Shown piece by piece: positions 9,717 through 18,491 of a stretch of 64,000 nt of DNA; position 1 is the stretch's first letter, and every line of letters begins with the position of its first letter. The stretch covers positions 1 through 64,000 of the forward strand of contig CAJTSH010000007.1 in the NCBI GenBank assembly GCA_910578885.1, given 5' to 3'. The notes under the pieces were generated by a model. It saw nothing but the letters and a program-made list of their open reading frames with translations, had not been told where the DNA came from and did not search any database. The position numbers and the translations under genes were made by a program. The DNA is from an uncultured Lachnospiraceae bacterium (lineage in GTDB: Bacteria; Bacillota; Clostridia; Lachnospirales; Lachnospiraceae).

Positions 9717-10756
9717 GAATCAAGAACTTAGGAAAAACGGTTTTGTTCGTGGCAATCGGCTGCGTCATACTTTATCTGGTTTCACGTTTGTTCGGCGTAT
9801 CAAATGAGTATTCGGAACATGCCGAAATGATTGTGAACGGCTATTATGAGCAGGAAGAAAATTCAATTGATGCGCTTTTCATCGGGAACAGCCATGTATA
9901 CCGTTACTGGCAGCCTGCCTTTGCATGGGAGCAACACGGTCTTGCGTCAATGGAATGGTCAACTTCGGATCTGCCTTATGGGGCAATGAAGAATGTGGTG
10001 ATAGAGGCGCTAAAAACACAGTCTCCTAAGGTGCTGGTATTGGATGCATCGGTGTTTGCAAACGGTAAGGACGGTCCGAGCAATAAGATCTATCTTCTGC
10101 TGGACAATATGAAATATTCAGCGAACTATTTTGATATGATCCGTAACTTTTGTGAATTTTCCGATGTGGAGGGAATGGAGAAGTTACAGTATTATTTTCC
10201 GATGATCCAGTTTCATTCAAGATGGACAGAGCTTACGGAATTAGATTTTAGGCAGACCATGCCTTCTTACTTGAATTCCTGTTATCAGGAGAATTTTCTG
10301 GCGAAGACGATCCAGCCGGTGGAACATATTGTCACGGATAAGAGGGTGGCGATTGCGCCCAGAAGCGAGGACGCCTTGCGGGATTTGCTTGGGTGGTGCC
10401 AGAAGCAGGATGTGGAGATCCTCTTTTATATAGCGCCGATGCTAAGGAAGGAGAAGCAGACGGCAAGATTTAATTATATTGGAGACATTATAAAGGAATA
10501 TGGACAAGAGTTCGTAAACTTTAACGACGGAGATTTATATGGGATGTTTGGATTTGTTGAATCTGAAGATTTTCAGGACAGAAACCATACGAATATCAAG
10601 GGTTCCTATAAATTTACAAACGTTTTTGGCGAATATCTTAAGGAGAGATACGGCTTGTCGGACCGCAGCGGGGAAGCACCATATGCAGATTGGGATGCGC
10701 AGGCATCGGCTTATTATGCAATTGTAGGTCCATATTTAAATGCGAAAACAGAATAA
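9707..10756 (+). CDS. Membrane-anchored SGNH/DltD-like protein (second)
   Basis: A 349-residue protein with an N-terminal membrane anchor followed by an extracytoplasmic SGNH domain. Candidate catalytic residues are Ser62 in FIGNSHVYRYW and the Asp291-x-x-His294 pair in QDRNHTN. The ATG at 9707 overlaps the end of the ligase gene by 10 bp and has GGGAG upstream; the frame stays open further upstream but that part lies inside the ligase gene. It is closely related in sequence to the SGNH protein at 61627 (shared FGVSNEYSEHAEM and NSHxYRYWQ blocks), which links the two dlt-like clusters. Role by analogy to DltD: placing or editing acyl groups on a wall polymer. Confidence 0.85.
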   Translation: MGVRIKNLGKTVLFVAIGCVILYLVSRLFGVSNEYSEHAEMIVNGYYEQEENSIDALFIGNSHVYRYWQPAFAWEQHGLASMEWSTSDLPYGAMKNVVIEALKTQSPKVLVLDASVFANGKDGPSNKIYLLLDNMKYSANYFDMIRNFCEFSDVEGMEKLQYYFPMIQFHSRWTELTELDFRQTMPSYLNSCYQENFLAKTIQPVEHIVTDKRVAIAPRSEDALRDLLGWCQKQDVEILFYIAPMLRKEKQTARFNYIGDIIKEYGQEFVNFNDGDLYGMFGFVESEDFQDRNHTNIKGSYKFTNVFGEYLKERYGLSDRSGEAPYADWDAQASAYYAIVGPYLNAKTE

Positions 10757-10795
10757 TCAGATATTACAGAAAATAGAAAGAAGGTCAGGGCGAAC

Positions 10796-12202
10796 ATGGG
10801 ATATTACAATGAATTCGGTAAATTTGGCGATAAATTTGCGGCGGTCAGTTCGGAAGGAATCACGCTGACATACCGGGAATTGGAAGAGTATGCGAAACAA
10901 ATCGGGCAGATGATTCCGGCGCGCAGTCTGGTCTTTTGCTTCTGTAAGAATGTGGTTGGATCTATGGCGGGATATTTGAGCTTCTTGTATCAAAGAATTG
11001 TTCCGCTTATGATAGACGCAGCGATTAATGACGTTCTGGCGGAGAATCTGTTAGAGGTCTATCAGCCGCAGTACATCTATGTGCCGTCGGAGCTTGCAGG
11101 GAAATATGCGGATATGGAAGAGGTGCACAGACAGTTTGATTATGTCTTGTTAAAGACGGATTTTAAAAGAGCTTACGGACTCTCGGACGAGCTGGGACTT
11201 TTGCTTACGACTTCCGGCTCTACAGGAAGCCCGAAGCTGGTGCGCCAGAGTTATACGAATATACAGTCAAATGCAGAAGCAATTGCAAAATATCTCGAGA
11301 TTGATGAAAACGAACGTCCGGTAACGACGCTCCCTATGAATTATACCTATGGTCTTTCTATTATTAACAGCCATGTGCTAAAGGGGGCGACGATTCTTCT
11401 GTCGACAGGCTCAATTGTATCCAGAGATTTCTGGACTTTTATGAAGGATCAGCATGCGACCTCCTTCGGGGGCGTGCCTTATACCTATGAAATGCTCAAG
11501 AAGATTCGTTTCTTTCGGATGGATTTGCCGGATTTAAAGACATTTACGCAGGCAGGAGGAAAATTGCCGCCGGAGATGCATAAAGAGTTTGCAGAATATG
11601 CCGTCCAGAATGGCAAACGGTTTGTCGTCATGTACGGACAGACGGAGGCGACTGCGCGTATGGCGTATCTGCCCTATGAGAAGGCACTGGAAAAATACGG
11701 GAGCATGGGCATACCGATTCCGGGCGGGCGGTTCGCTCTGATTGATATAAACGGAAATGAAATTACGGAGCCGGAGACGGTCGGAGAGCTTGTGTATGAG
11801 GGCGATAATGTGACGCTTGGGTACGCAGAGTGCGGCGAGGATCTTGCAAAAGGGGATGAGCGGAATGGCAGGCTGGAGACCGGAGATATGGCAAAGAGAG
11901 ATGCAGACGGCTATTTCTATATTGTCGGAAGAAAAAAGCGTTTCCTAAAGCTGTTTGGCAACCGTGTGAATCTGGATGAAATCGACGGTATGATCAAGCG
12001 TGAGTTTGAAGGTCTGGATTGTGCCAGCGACGGAACCGATGAACTGATGAAAGTATATATTACGGATGAGAAATATGCAAAGCAGGTCGAGGAGCTGATT
12101 ACGGAACGGACGCATATCAACCATACCGCATTTACGGTAGTCGTAATCGACAAGATACCTCGTAATGAGTCAGGAAAGACTTTGTATAAAGATTTACCAT
12201 AA
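10796..12202 (+). CDS. Adenylate-forming ligase (second)
   Basis: A 468-residue acyl-activating enzyme with the P-loop LTTSGSTGSPKL, the MYGQTEAT block, the ETGDMAKRD block and the catalytic Lys of IPRNESGK near the C-terminus. The pocket segment TLPMNYTYGLS has no amino-group-binding Asp, so the substrate is probably a non-amino acid such as a short fatty or hydroxy acid. It is followed directly by a carrier-protein gene, its probable loading partner. The ATG at 10796 follows an AAGG box. It shortens the N-terminal subdomain compared with typical 500-residue ligases. The substrate is not determined. Confidence 0.88.
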   Translation: MGYYNEFGKFGDKFAAVSSEGITLTYRELEEYAKQIGQMIPARSLVFCFCKNVVGSMAGYLSFLYQRIVPLMIDAAINDVLAENLLEVYQPQYIYVPSELAGKYADMEEVHRQFDYVLLKTDFKRAYGLSDELGLLLTTSGSTGSPKLVRQSYTNIQSNAEAIAKYLEIDENERPVTTLPMNYTYGLSIINSHVLKGATILLSTGSIVSRDFWTFMKDQHATSFGGVPYTYEMLKKIRFFRMDLPDLKTFTQAGGKLPPEMHKEFAEYAVQNGKRFVVMYGQTEATARMAYLPYEKALEKYGSMGIPIPGGRFALIDINGNEITEPETVGELVYEGDNVTLGYAECGEDLAKGDERNGRLETGDMAKRDADGYFYIVGRKKRFLKLFGNRVNLDEIDGMIKREFEGLDCASDGTDELMKVYITDEKYAKQVEELITERTHINHTAFTVVVIDKIPRNESGKTLYKDLP

Positions 12203-12224
12203 CATATTTAAGGAGGAAACCATC

Positions 12225-12449
12225 ATGAACGAATTATTAGAAGCATTAAAGAGAGCAAATCCAAAGATTGATTACGAGAGCAGCAATAAGCTGGTAACGG
12301 ACAAAGTAATCGATTCAATTGATATGACGTCGATTCTGGCGGAGCTGGAAGAGACCTTTGACATTGAGATCGATATGGAATATATTGTTCCTGAGAATTT
12401 TAATTCTGTCGAAGCGATGTGGAAAATGGTTCAGGAGTTAATGGATTAA
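12225..12449 (+). CDS. Acyl carrier protein, DltC-like (second)
   Basis: A 74-residue acidic carrier protein with phosphopantetheine attachment at Ser31 in KVIDSIDM and the ENFNS motif shared with the other two carriers here. The ATG at 12225 is chosen because AGGAGG lies at 12211-12216; the frame is open 20 codons further upstream inside the ligase gene. It most likely receives the acid activated by the ligase at 10796. It is followed by a strong hairpin at 12456-12482. Confidence 0.92.
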   Translation: MNELLEALKRANPKIDYESSNKLVTDKVIDSIDMTSILAELEETFDIEIDMEYIVPENFNSVEAMWKMVQELMD

Positions 12450-12455
12450 GCAAGG

Positions 12456-12482
12456 TTTGGCAGTGCATACAGCGCTGCCAAA
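12456..12482 (+). other. Hairpin directly after the second carrier-protein gene
   Basis: An 11-bp stem with one G-U pair, TTTGGCAGTGC and GCGCTGCCAAA, closes a 5-nt ATACA loop and starts 7 bp after the carrier stop. A short TTTG follows, so partial termination is possible. Its position matches the hairpin after the first carrier gene. Confidence 0.7.
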
Positions 12483-12517
12483 TTTGTATGGAAAAAGAAA
12501 GCGGGAATGGAAGAAAC

Positions 12518-15403
12518 ATGAAAAAAATAATTCGGATGGCTGCAATGATGATGGCTTTGATTCTTTGCAGCATGAATAGTATGGAGATCCATGCGGAAGG
12601 ATTACAGTTAGAAATTAAAGAAATACAGAAAAGTGAACAGCGGGAAGCAACGGATGGAGAGGGAACGGAGAAGGATCCGCCACAGGAAGATCCTATCCAT
12701 GTGCTTTTGGTCGGAAATAGTTTCACGCGCCGTTCATCGGGCAGTTATACCGTGGAACAGCCGCTGGAAGAATTAGCAAGAGTAAACGGGCATAATCTTG
12801 AGGTTACGACTTTGGCGCATAATGGCGCAAGGCTTTTCTATTATGCAGGACAGAGCCAAAATTATCTTTCGTATAATCAGGAGCTGACGGAACTTTTGGC
12901 TAATCAGAGTTGGGATTACATTATCTTTCAGGAGCATACCACAGTTCCCATTGAAGAATTTGACACCCATATGTATCCGGCTGTAGAAACGTTATTGCAG
13001 ATGGTTAAACAGTCACAGCCGCAGGCGACGCCGCTTTTGTACATGACAGCGGGCTATGAGAATGGTCAGACGGTGAATGTGAATGGTGTGGACAAAATTC
13101 TTACAACGGCGGAACACCAGTTGTATACGGCTGCGGCAAATAAGACTTTGGAAAATAAACTTGGCATTGAGGCGGTTCCTGTAGGGATGCATTCTCTCCG
13201 CGTCAATAAATTATATCCGGAGATAAAGATGGTAAGCTCTGATTCCAAGCATCCGTCATTTGCAGGTTATTATCTGGCGGCATGTTCCTTTTATCAGAGA
13301 ATCTATGGAACCGTACCGGATCCGGCAGGGACGGTTCTGACAAATTGCAATCTGACGAACGATCAGCTGGTGGCGCTTGCAGCGCTTACAGAGGATTCTT
13401 TGAAGCTGGATCAGAAAGATATATCTCTTACAGTAAATGAAACGAAAAGCTTAAATGCTGTAATTTCCGGTAATATGGAAGAGGCTTCTTCGGTCACGTT
13501 TCGGAGTTTTGACAGCGGAATTGCCGCAGTAGACGGGACGACGGGAGAGGTAGTGGCGAAAGCTGTTGGAAGCACCGTAATTATGGCGGAGACTTCCGGC
13601 GGACTGCAGGCATTTTGCAATATTACGGTAAAGCCGGAAGAGGTAAAAGAAGATCCGATCCATGTTCTTATAGTCGGAAACAGTTTTACACAACATTCGG
13701 AAGGCGGTAAAGTTTATACCGTGGAACAGCCGTTGGAGGAATTAGCGAAGGCAAACGGGCATAATCTGGAAGTCACGTCATTGTCGCATGGCTCGGCGAA
13801 ACTTCGTTACTATGCGGGACAGAGCCAGAGTTATTTCTCATATTGCAGAGAGCTGATGGTTCATTTGGTCAGTCAAAGCTGGGATTACATTATCTTTCAA
13901 GAGCAGACGACAGTTCCGATCGAAAACTTTGACACTTATATGTATCCGGCGGTAGAAGCATTATTGCAGATGGTAAAACAGTTCCAGCCGCAGGCAACGC
14001 CGCTTTTATATATGACGGCGGGTTATGAGAATGGAACGTTAGTAAAGGTGAACGGTGTGTCCAGAACGCTTACAACGGCTGAGCATCAGTTGTTCACGGC
14101 TGTATCGTATAAGACTTTGGAAAATAAACTTGGCGTTGAGGCGATTCCCGTAGGGATGCATTCACTTCGTGCCAATATATTATATCCGCAGATAAAGATG
14201 GTAGGCTCGGATTCCAAGCATCCGTCTTATGCAGGGTACTATCTGGCGGCATGCTCCTTTTATCAGAGAATCTATGGAACTGTACCGAATCCAGCGGGAG
14301 TTTCTTTGACAAACTGTAATTTAACGAATGAGCAGTTGACAGCGCTTGCTTCGCTTACTGGAGATTCTTTGACGCTGAAACAAAAAGATATTACACTTAC
14401 TTTAAATAAAGCGCAAAGCTTGAGCGCAATACTTTCCAGTCAGAACACAAAATCATCTACGATTGCTTATAAGAGTTTTGATAGCAGCGTTGCAACTGTG
14501 AATGCGTCCACAGGTGTTGTTACGGCAAAAGGCGGCGGCAGCACTGTGATCGTGGCGGCAACTTCTGACGGACTGCAGGCGTTTTGCAATGTTACCGTGA
14601 GAATTCCGCTGTCATTCGGACGTTCCGAATATATAGCGGGAATAGGTGATGTTATGCAGATTGTGCCGCGGACAAATACAACAAATTTGAAATGGAGCAG
14701 CAACAAGTCGAGCGTGGCATCCGTTGGTTCAGCAACGGGTCTCGTTACGGCAAAGACGTCCGGAAAAGCAGTCATAACCGTTACAAACGAGGATGATGCG
14801 GCAGATAAAGCGTCCTATACGGTTTATGTGACATGCGCTGTGCCGACAGGATTAAAAGCTGCTTCTACGGGCAATCCGGCGGAGGGCGCTAAAGCTGGGA
14901 AAATAAAGGTCTCATGGAGTAAGGTGACCGGAGCAAACGGTTATGAGATATACCGTTCAACCAGTAAGTCAGGAACCTACTCTTTGATAGGAACCAGCAA
15001 ATCGACTTCTTATACGGATAAAACGGCAAAAGTTAACCAGACCTATTATTACAAGGTGAAGGCGGCAAATGGCTATGCATATTGTACGAGTCCGTTGAGC
15101 AGCAGTACAAGAGGAATCATCTTAAAGGCGCCGACTGTTACCGCAAAGCGTGTCAGTAAGAAATATGTGAAACTGACTTGGAAAAGGAATACAAAGGCGA
15201 CCGGATATGTGATTTATCGTTCTACCAAGAAGAACTCAGGCTACAAAAAGATTGCAACGCTGACATCGAAAGCCAAGGTAAGTTATACGGACAAGACCGT
15301 AAAGAAAAATAAAACTTATTATTATAGAATAAAGGCGTATAGGACACTGGACAAAAAGACCTTCTATGGCGTAAAATCGGTGCGGGTGAAAATAAAAATA
15401 TAA
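12518..15403 (+). CDS. Secreted tandem SGNH (DUF4886-like) protein with Ig-like and FnIII domains
   Basis: This 961-residue protein starts with a signal peptide (about residues 1-27). Two near-identical units of 321 residues follow, beginning at Asp58 and Asp379. Each has an SGNH esterase-like domain starting with DPIHVLxVGNSFT and a bacterial Ig-like (Big_2) domain. A third Ig-like domain and two fibronectin type III modules with GYxIYRST and TYYYKV motifs complete it. ATG 12518 is preferred to an upstream in-frame ATG because it begins the signal peptide. The gene lies between a carrier protein and a thioesterase, so it may be a surface esterase that removes or edits acyl groups added by this cluster. 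Substrate unknown. Confidence 0.85.
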   Translation: MKKIIRMAAMMMALILCSMNSMEIHAEGLQLEIKEIQKSEQREATDGEGTEKDPPQEDPIHVLLVGNSFTRRSSGSYTVEQPLEELARVNGHNLEVTTLAHNGARLFYYAGQSQNYLSYNQELTELLANQSWDYIIFQEHTTVPIEEFDTHMYPAVETLLQMVKQSQPQATPLLYMTAGYENGQTVNVNGVDKILTTAEHQLYTAAANKTLENKLGIEAVPVGMHSLRVNKLYPEIKMVSSDSKHPSFAGYYLAACSFYQRIYGTVPDPAGTVLTNCNLTNDQLVALAALTEDSLKLDQKDISLTVNETKSLNAVISGNMEEASSVTFRSFDSGIAAVDGTTGEVVAKAVGSTVIMAETSGGLQAFCNITVKPEEVKEDPIHVLIVGNSFTQHSEGGKVYTVEQPLEELAKANGHNLEVTSLSHGSAKLRYYAGQSQSYFSYCRELMVHLVSQSWDYIIFQEQTTVPIENFDTYMYPAVEALLQMVKQFQPQATPLLYMTAGYENGTLVKVNGVSRTLTTAEHQLFTAVSYKTLENKLGVEAIPVGMHSLRANILYPQIKMVGSDSKHPSYAGYYLAACSFYQRIYGTVPNPAGVSLTNCNLTNEQLTALASLTGDSLTLKQKDITLTLNKAQSLSAILSSQNTKSSTIAYKSFDSSVATVNASTGVVTAKGGGSTVIVAATSDGLQAFCNVTVRIPLSFGRSEYIAGIGDVMQIVPRTNTTNLKWSSNKSSVASVGSATGLVTAKTSGKAVITVTNEDDAADKASYTVYVTCAVPTGLKAASTGNPAEGAKAGKIKVSWSKVTGANGYEIYRSTSKSGTYSLIGTSKSTSYTDKTAKVNQTYYYKVKAANGYAYCTSPLSSSTRGIILKAPTVTAKRVSKKYVKLTWKRNTKATGYVIYRSTKKNSGYKKIATLTSKAKVSYTDKTVKKNKTYYYRIKAYRTLDKKTFYGVKSVRVKIKI
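12689..14605 (+). repeat. Tandem internal duplication of a 963-bp SGNH plus Ig-like unit
   Basis: Two direct units start at 12689 and 13652, 963 bp apart and in frame. Long stretches are nearly identical at protein level, for example the segments around ATPLLYMTAGYENG and SDSKHPSxAGYYLAACSFYQ. Both copies keep the GNSFT nucleophile motif, so both may be active. Confidence 0.85.
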
Positions 15404-15446
15404 TATACATGCAGCAATTCGTTTTTCAGTCATGGAGAAAGAGAAA

Positions 15447-16148
15447 ATGAAAAAATATCAGTTATTTATTGTCCCATATGCGGGCGGAAATGCGGACGCA
15501 TTTACGGTTTTAGGAAAATACATGCCAGAGGAGATAGAACTTGTATGCCTTGATTATGCCGGTCATGGTACGCGCAGGAAGGAGAATTTTTATCCGACGT
15601 TTGACGACATGGTGAAGGATATGGCAGAGCAGATCAATGCCTGCCGGAAGCCGGAGCTTGAAACGGTTATTTTCGGCTACAGCATGGGCAGCGTGGTTGT
15701 CTATGAGATGCTGGCGCACCAATTGGTACATGCGGATGTGAAACAGGTATTTCTGGCTGCCCATGAAGCGCCGGGAGAACTGTGGGATTGTGAGGAATAT
15801 GTAAAATTGGGAGATTTGGAATTTGCACATAAACTCATGGAATTAGGCGGCTTTGACAGATTTGAAGAACGCTTCCTTAAGAATCGGTATTTCCGGAAGG
15901 TGTTTTTTGAACCGATACGGGAGGATTACCGCCTGCTTGCCGATTATTCTTTAAAGCATGAGACTGTCCTCGATATAGAAGCGGTGTTTTTCTTTGCACC
16001 GCAGGATATACCAAGGGAACATATGATGAAGTGGAAGAAGTGGTTTCAGAGGGAACCGCAGTTTGTTGAAATCGGAAGGAATCATTTCTTTATAAAAGAA
16101 TTTCCGGAGGAATTGACCGGAAGAATGAAGGAAGCATTAGATTTGTGA
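15447..16148 (+). CDS. Type II thioesterase (alpha/beta hydrolase)
   Basis: A 233-residue alpha/beta hydrolase of the GrsT/LgrE type II thioesterase family. It shows the N-terminal FIVPYAGGNADAF motif, the nucleophile elbow GYSMGS (Ser at about residue 79) and a late His in GRNHFF. ATG 15447 has GGAG nine bases upstream; an in-frame ATG at 15432 has no such site. These enzymes free carrier proteins from wrong or stalled acyl groups in peptide and polyketide synthesis. Here it closes the first dlt-like cluster and may clear the carriers at 7389 and 12225. The family is sure; the carrier partner is inferred. Confidence 0.85.
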   Translation: MKKYQLFIVPYAGGNADAFTVLGKYMPEEIELVCLDYAGHGTRRKENFYPTFDDMVKDMAEQINACRKPELETVIFGYSMGSVVVYEMLAHQLVHADVKQVFLAAHEAPGELWDCEEYVKLGDLEFAHKLMELGGFDRFEERFLKNRYFRKVFFEPIREDYRLLADYSLKHETVLDIEAVFFFAPQDIPREHMMKWKKWFQREPQFVEIGRNHFFIKEFPEELTGRMKEALDL

Positions 16149-16292
16149 AGGAACCGGTCACGCGTTAGATGTGGGCGCAGAAGTAGTGGATATTCCAACG
16201 GGTTATACGCATAATATAACTTATGAGAATCAGGAATCCCGGTTCCGGATTCTCATAAAAAGCGCCAAATTGCGCCGTCATGACATCAGCAC
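16146..16292 (+). pseudogene. Possible remnant of a CapF-type cupin domain
   Basis: One frame reads a short peptide containing EVVDIPTGYTHNIT, which recalls the C-terminal cupin of capsule reductase/epimerase proteins of the CapF kind. It has no start codon or ribosome binding site and ends at a TAG near 16290. I regard it as a decayed fragment, with modest certainty. The rest of the 217-bp gap holds only the hairpin at 16221-16258. Confidence 0.3.
16221..16258 (+). other. Strong hairpin after the first dlt-like cluster
   Basis: The arms TTATGAGAATC and GATTCTCATAA pair perfectly over 11 bp, continue after an A/G mismatch with GGAA and TTCC, and close on a 6-nt loop. There is no T-run downstream on the + strand, so termination is uncertain, but its position 73 bp after the thioesterase stop fits a cluster boundary. 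Confidence 0.55.
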
Positions 16293-16366
16293 TTAGATGC
16301 CAGTAAGGCGGATATGTTTTGCGAAGAGGCGTAAGAAACCGCAAGAGATGCGAGTGGAGGAATGGT

Positions 16367-17728
16367 ATGAATAGATGGACGGTCCATGTAACCGATTTTG
16401 GAAAAATAAAGAAGGCAGATGTTCAGGTAGCACCATTGACGCTTTTCTTGGGAGATAATAACAGTGGAAAAAGTTATGTGATGACATTGATTTATGGGCT
16501 GCTGAATGCCAGATTTTATTTTGATGAATATGAGTTTGGAGAAGAAACGGAAGCCTATAAAGAGTGCTGCCGTATTCTGGATAAAATGCTAAATCCTGTT
16601 GACATAATGGAAAATACGGAGTATGCGCTGGATGCACAAGAGCAGCAGAGTTTTCAGCTTTTGCTTAATGAAGTGCTGAAAAGAAATAAAGTAAAGTTTT
16701 TAAAAAATCTGTTTAATAGGGAAATGAAGATTGGAGAATTGTCAGTTTCTTTCCCGGAGTTAGAAAAGTGCGGGTTTGTTTTGAAGCATACAAATGACGT
16801 AGCGAAAAATCAAGAATTTATTTCGATTTATGGAACAGACGAAGATGGTTTTCTTTTATCTGGTTACAGAATGCCAAAGGATTTTCAAGCTGGAAATATG
16901 GGGCGCTATCGTTTTTTTCTTGCATATATTATGGAGACATTGATTCGAATGGATTTTCGTGGAGATGGAGAGGCGAGAACGGTTTATTTTCCAACGGCCA
17001 GGACAGGTTTTTTGTTGACATATAAGACACTTGTGGGCAGTGCCATGAGTGATAAATTTAATTTTCAAGAGACGGATAAGAATTTGCTGACAAGACCCAA
17101 TAGTGACTTTCTCACAAGTCTCAGCAGTATGAATACACAGATGCCGACAGAAGATTTTCGGGGGATAGTGGAGTTTATAGAAAAAGATTTGATTCATGGA
17201 CATATCAGCGTTTCGGATTTGCCTGCACATGACATTATGTATACGCCTGATGGAGAAGAGCACGCATTGCCAATGTTTGTAACATCCGGAGTTGTGACAG
17301 AACTGACGCCGCTGCTGCTTTTTATGCAATATGTGGATCTTGGGACCGTGCTGATGGAAGAGCCGGAAATATCTCTTCATCTGGAACTCCAGTGGTCAAT
17401 GGCGCGCATATTGATCCGCCTGATGAATATGGGGATTCCGGTTTTTGTCACGACGCACAGTGATACTATTTTACAACATGTGAATAATATGATTAAACTG
17501 TCGAATGTTTCGGATGTGAAGAAATTTCTGAAAGACTTGGATTATGACGCCTCGGATTTGGTGACGCGCCGGGATGTGGCGGTTTATCAATTTGATATTG
17601 GGAAGAATCAAAAAACGCAGGTGACAAAACTTTCTTGTGGAGATTATGGATTCGAAGCAATGACATTTTACAATACATTGGAAAAGATGAACAATCAGAT
17701 TAATCAGATTGATGATATGGAGGAATAA
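16367..17728 (+). CDS. AAA/ABC-type ATPase, OLD-like, first gene of a two-gene module
   Basis: A 453-residue ATPase with Walker A GDNNSGKS at residues 29-36, Walker B VLMEEPE at 328-334 and an H-loop His at 364 in TTHSD. The arrangement is that of the AAA_15/AAA_21 group (OLD/SMC-like), but no C-terminal TOPRIM nuclease is present. ATG 16367 follows GGAGG at 16356-16360; the frame runs 16 codons further upstream without a site. The stop is directly abutted by the next gene, which has a nuclease-like motif. Such ATPase plus nuclease pairs are common in phage-defence systems, so a defence role is a reasonable but unproven guess. Confidence 0.8.
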   Translation: MNRWTVHVTDFGKIKKADVQVAPLTLFLGDNNSGKSYVMTLIYGLLNARFYFDEYEFGEETEAYKECCRILDKMLNPVDIMENTEYALDAQEQQSFQLLLNEVLKRNKVKFLKNLFNREMKIGELSVSFPELEKCGFVLKHTNDVAKNQEFISIYGTDEDGFLLSGYRMPKDFQAGNMGRYRFFLAYIMETLIRMDFRGDGEARTVYFPTARTGFLLTYKTLVGSAMSDKFNFQETDKNLLTRPNSDFLTSLSSMNTQMPTEDFRGIVEFIEKDLIHGHISVSDLPAHDIMYTPDGEEHALPMFVTSGVVTELTPLLLFMQYVDLGTVLMEEPEISLHLELQWSMARILIRLMNMGIPVFVTTHSDTILQHVNNMIKLSNVSDVKKFLKDLDYDASDLVTRRDVAVYQFDIGKNQKTQVTKLSCGDYGFEAMTFYNTLEKMNNQINQIDDMEE

Positions 17729-18334
17729 ATGTTTCAGGGGGAGCTGGAAAAAAGACTGGATATGTTAGACGGCAACTTAGTCTGTGTTTCTGACAGCCAG
17801 ATTCATTTGATAGAAAAGAGAGAACAGGGAGCGGCAGATTTGACTTTGAATCTGCAAAATCCCTGTATCTTATTTCAGGGATTGGAAGATCATAAGCTTG
17901 GATATTTTACGAACCCCAAATGTGCAGATTTTGCATTGTATGAGCAAAACAAAGATGGGTGGATGTTACATATTTTTGAACTAAAACGATCAGTAGGGGA
18001 AAAGGAATGGGGAAAGATGAAATTACAGTTCAAAGGCGCAATTCAGAACGCATTGGCAATAGCAGGATTTCTTGATATTAAGATAAGTCTGGATAGGATA
18101 TGCGTTTATTCTGTATATAGAAACGATAAATTGAAGCGTTTCTTTAACCCTGTCAGCCTGCGTTTTCAAATGCACGAAAAAGAACGTACATGTCCCAAGG
18201 ATTGTCAGGATTGGAACGGTAAGGGAGCGATATTGAATTTTCTGGGCAAGGATAAATTTAAGCATAATAAGATTCCGCTAAATGTGGAAGACGGGACAGG
18301 AAGTTACAATTTGTGTGAAGGGAGAAAAAGATAA
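17729..18334 (+). CDS. Putative PD-(D/E)xK nuclease-like partner of the ATPase
   Basis: A 201-residue protein of no family I can name. It contains a plausible PD-(D/E)xK core: Asp67 in CADFALY on one strand and Glu84-x-Lys86 in FELKRS on the next, followed by a helix with Gln (LQFKGAIQNA), the order seen in restriction-like endonucleases. Its ATG starts directly after the ATPase stop codon, so the two are translationally coupled, and a terminator follows. The nuclease call rests on motif spacing alone. A non-catalytic adaptor is the alternative. Confidence 0.55.
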   Translation: MFQGELEKRLDMLDGNLVCVSDSQIHLIEKREQGAADLTLNLQNPCILFQGLEDHKLGYFTNPKCADFALYEQNKDGWMLHIFELKRSVGEKEWGKMKLQFKGAIQNALAIAGFLDIKISLDRICVYSVYRNDKLKRFFNPVSLRFQMHEKERTCPKDCQDWNGKGAILNFLGKDKFKHNKIPLNVEDGTGSYNLCEGRKR

Positions 18335-18355
18335 AAAGCTTGTCAATATTTTAAA

Positions 18356-18386
18356 GGCGTTGTTTCATGAGAAGTGAAACAACGCC
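18356..18386 (+). terminator. Rho-independent terminator after the ATPase/nuclease module
   Basis: A perfect 12-bp stem, GGCGTTGTTTCA and TGAAACAACGCC, with a 7-nt loop, is followed by GTTTTATATATTTT. It lies 22 bp after the stop of the nuclease-like gene. Confidence 0.9.
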
Positions 18387-18491
18387 GTTTTATATATTTT
18401 AGCAAAGCCAATTCCTCTTTGGTTCAGAATCAATTCCTTGCCGTAATGATAGAGTAAAGGCGGTATTAAATTAAAGAACAGGAGGAATAAA

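Noticed and set aside
12419..12517. N-terminal extension of the tandem SGNH gene
   Set aside because: It overlaps the carrier gene and its hairpin, and the signal peptide begins at the later ATG at 12518.
16367..18334. Assignment to a named defence system such as Gabija, Septu or PARIS
   Set aside because: No TOPRIM, HNH or helicase partner is visible; only the general ATPase plus nuclease-like design fits.
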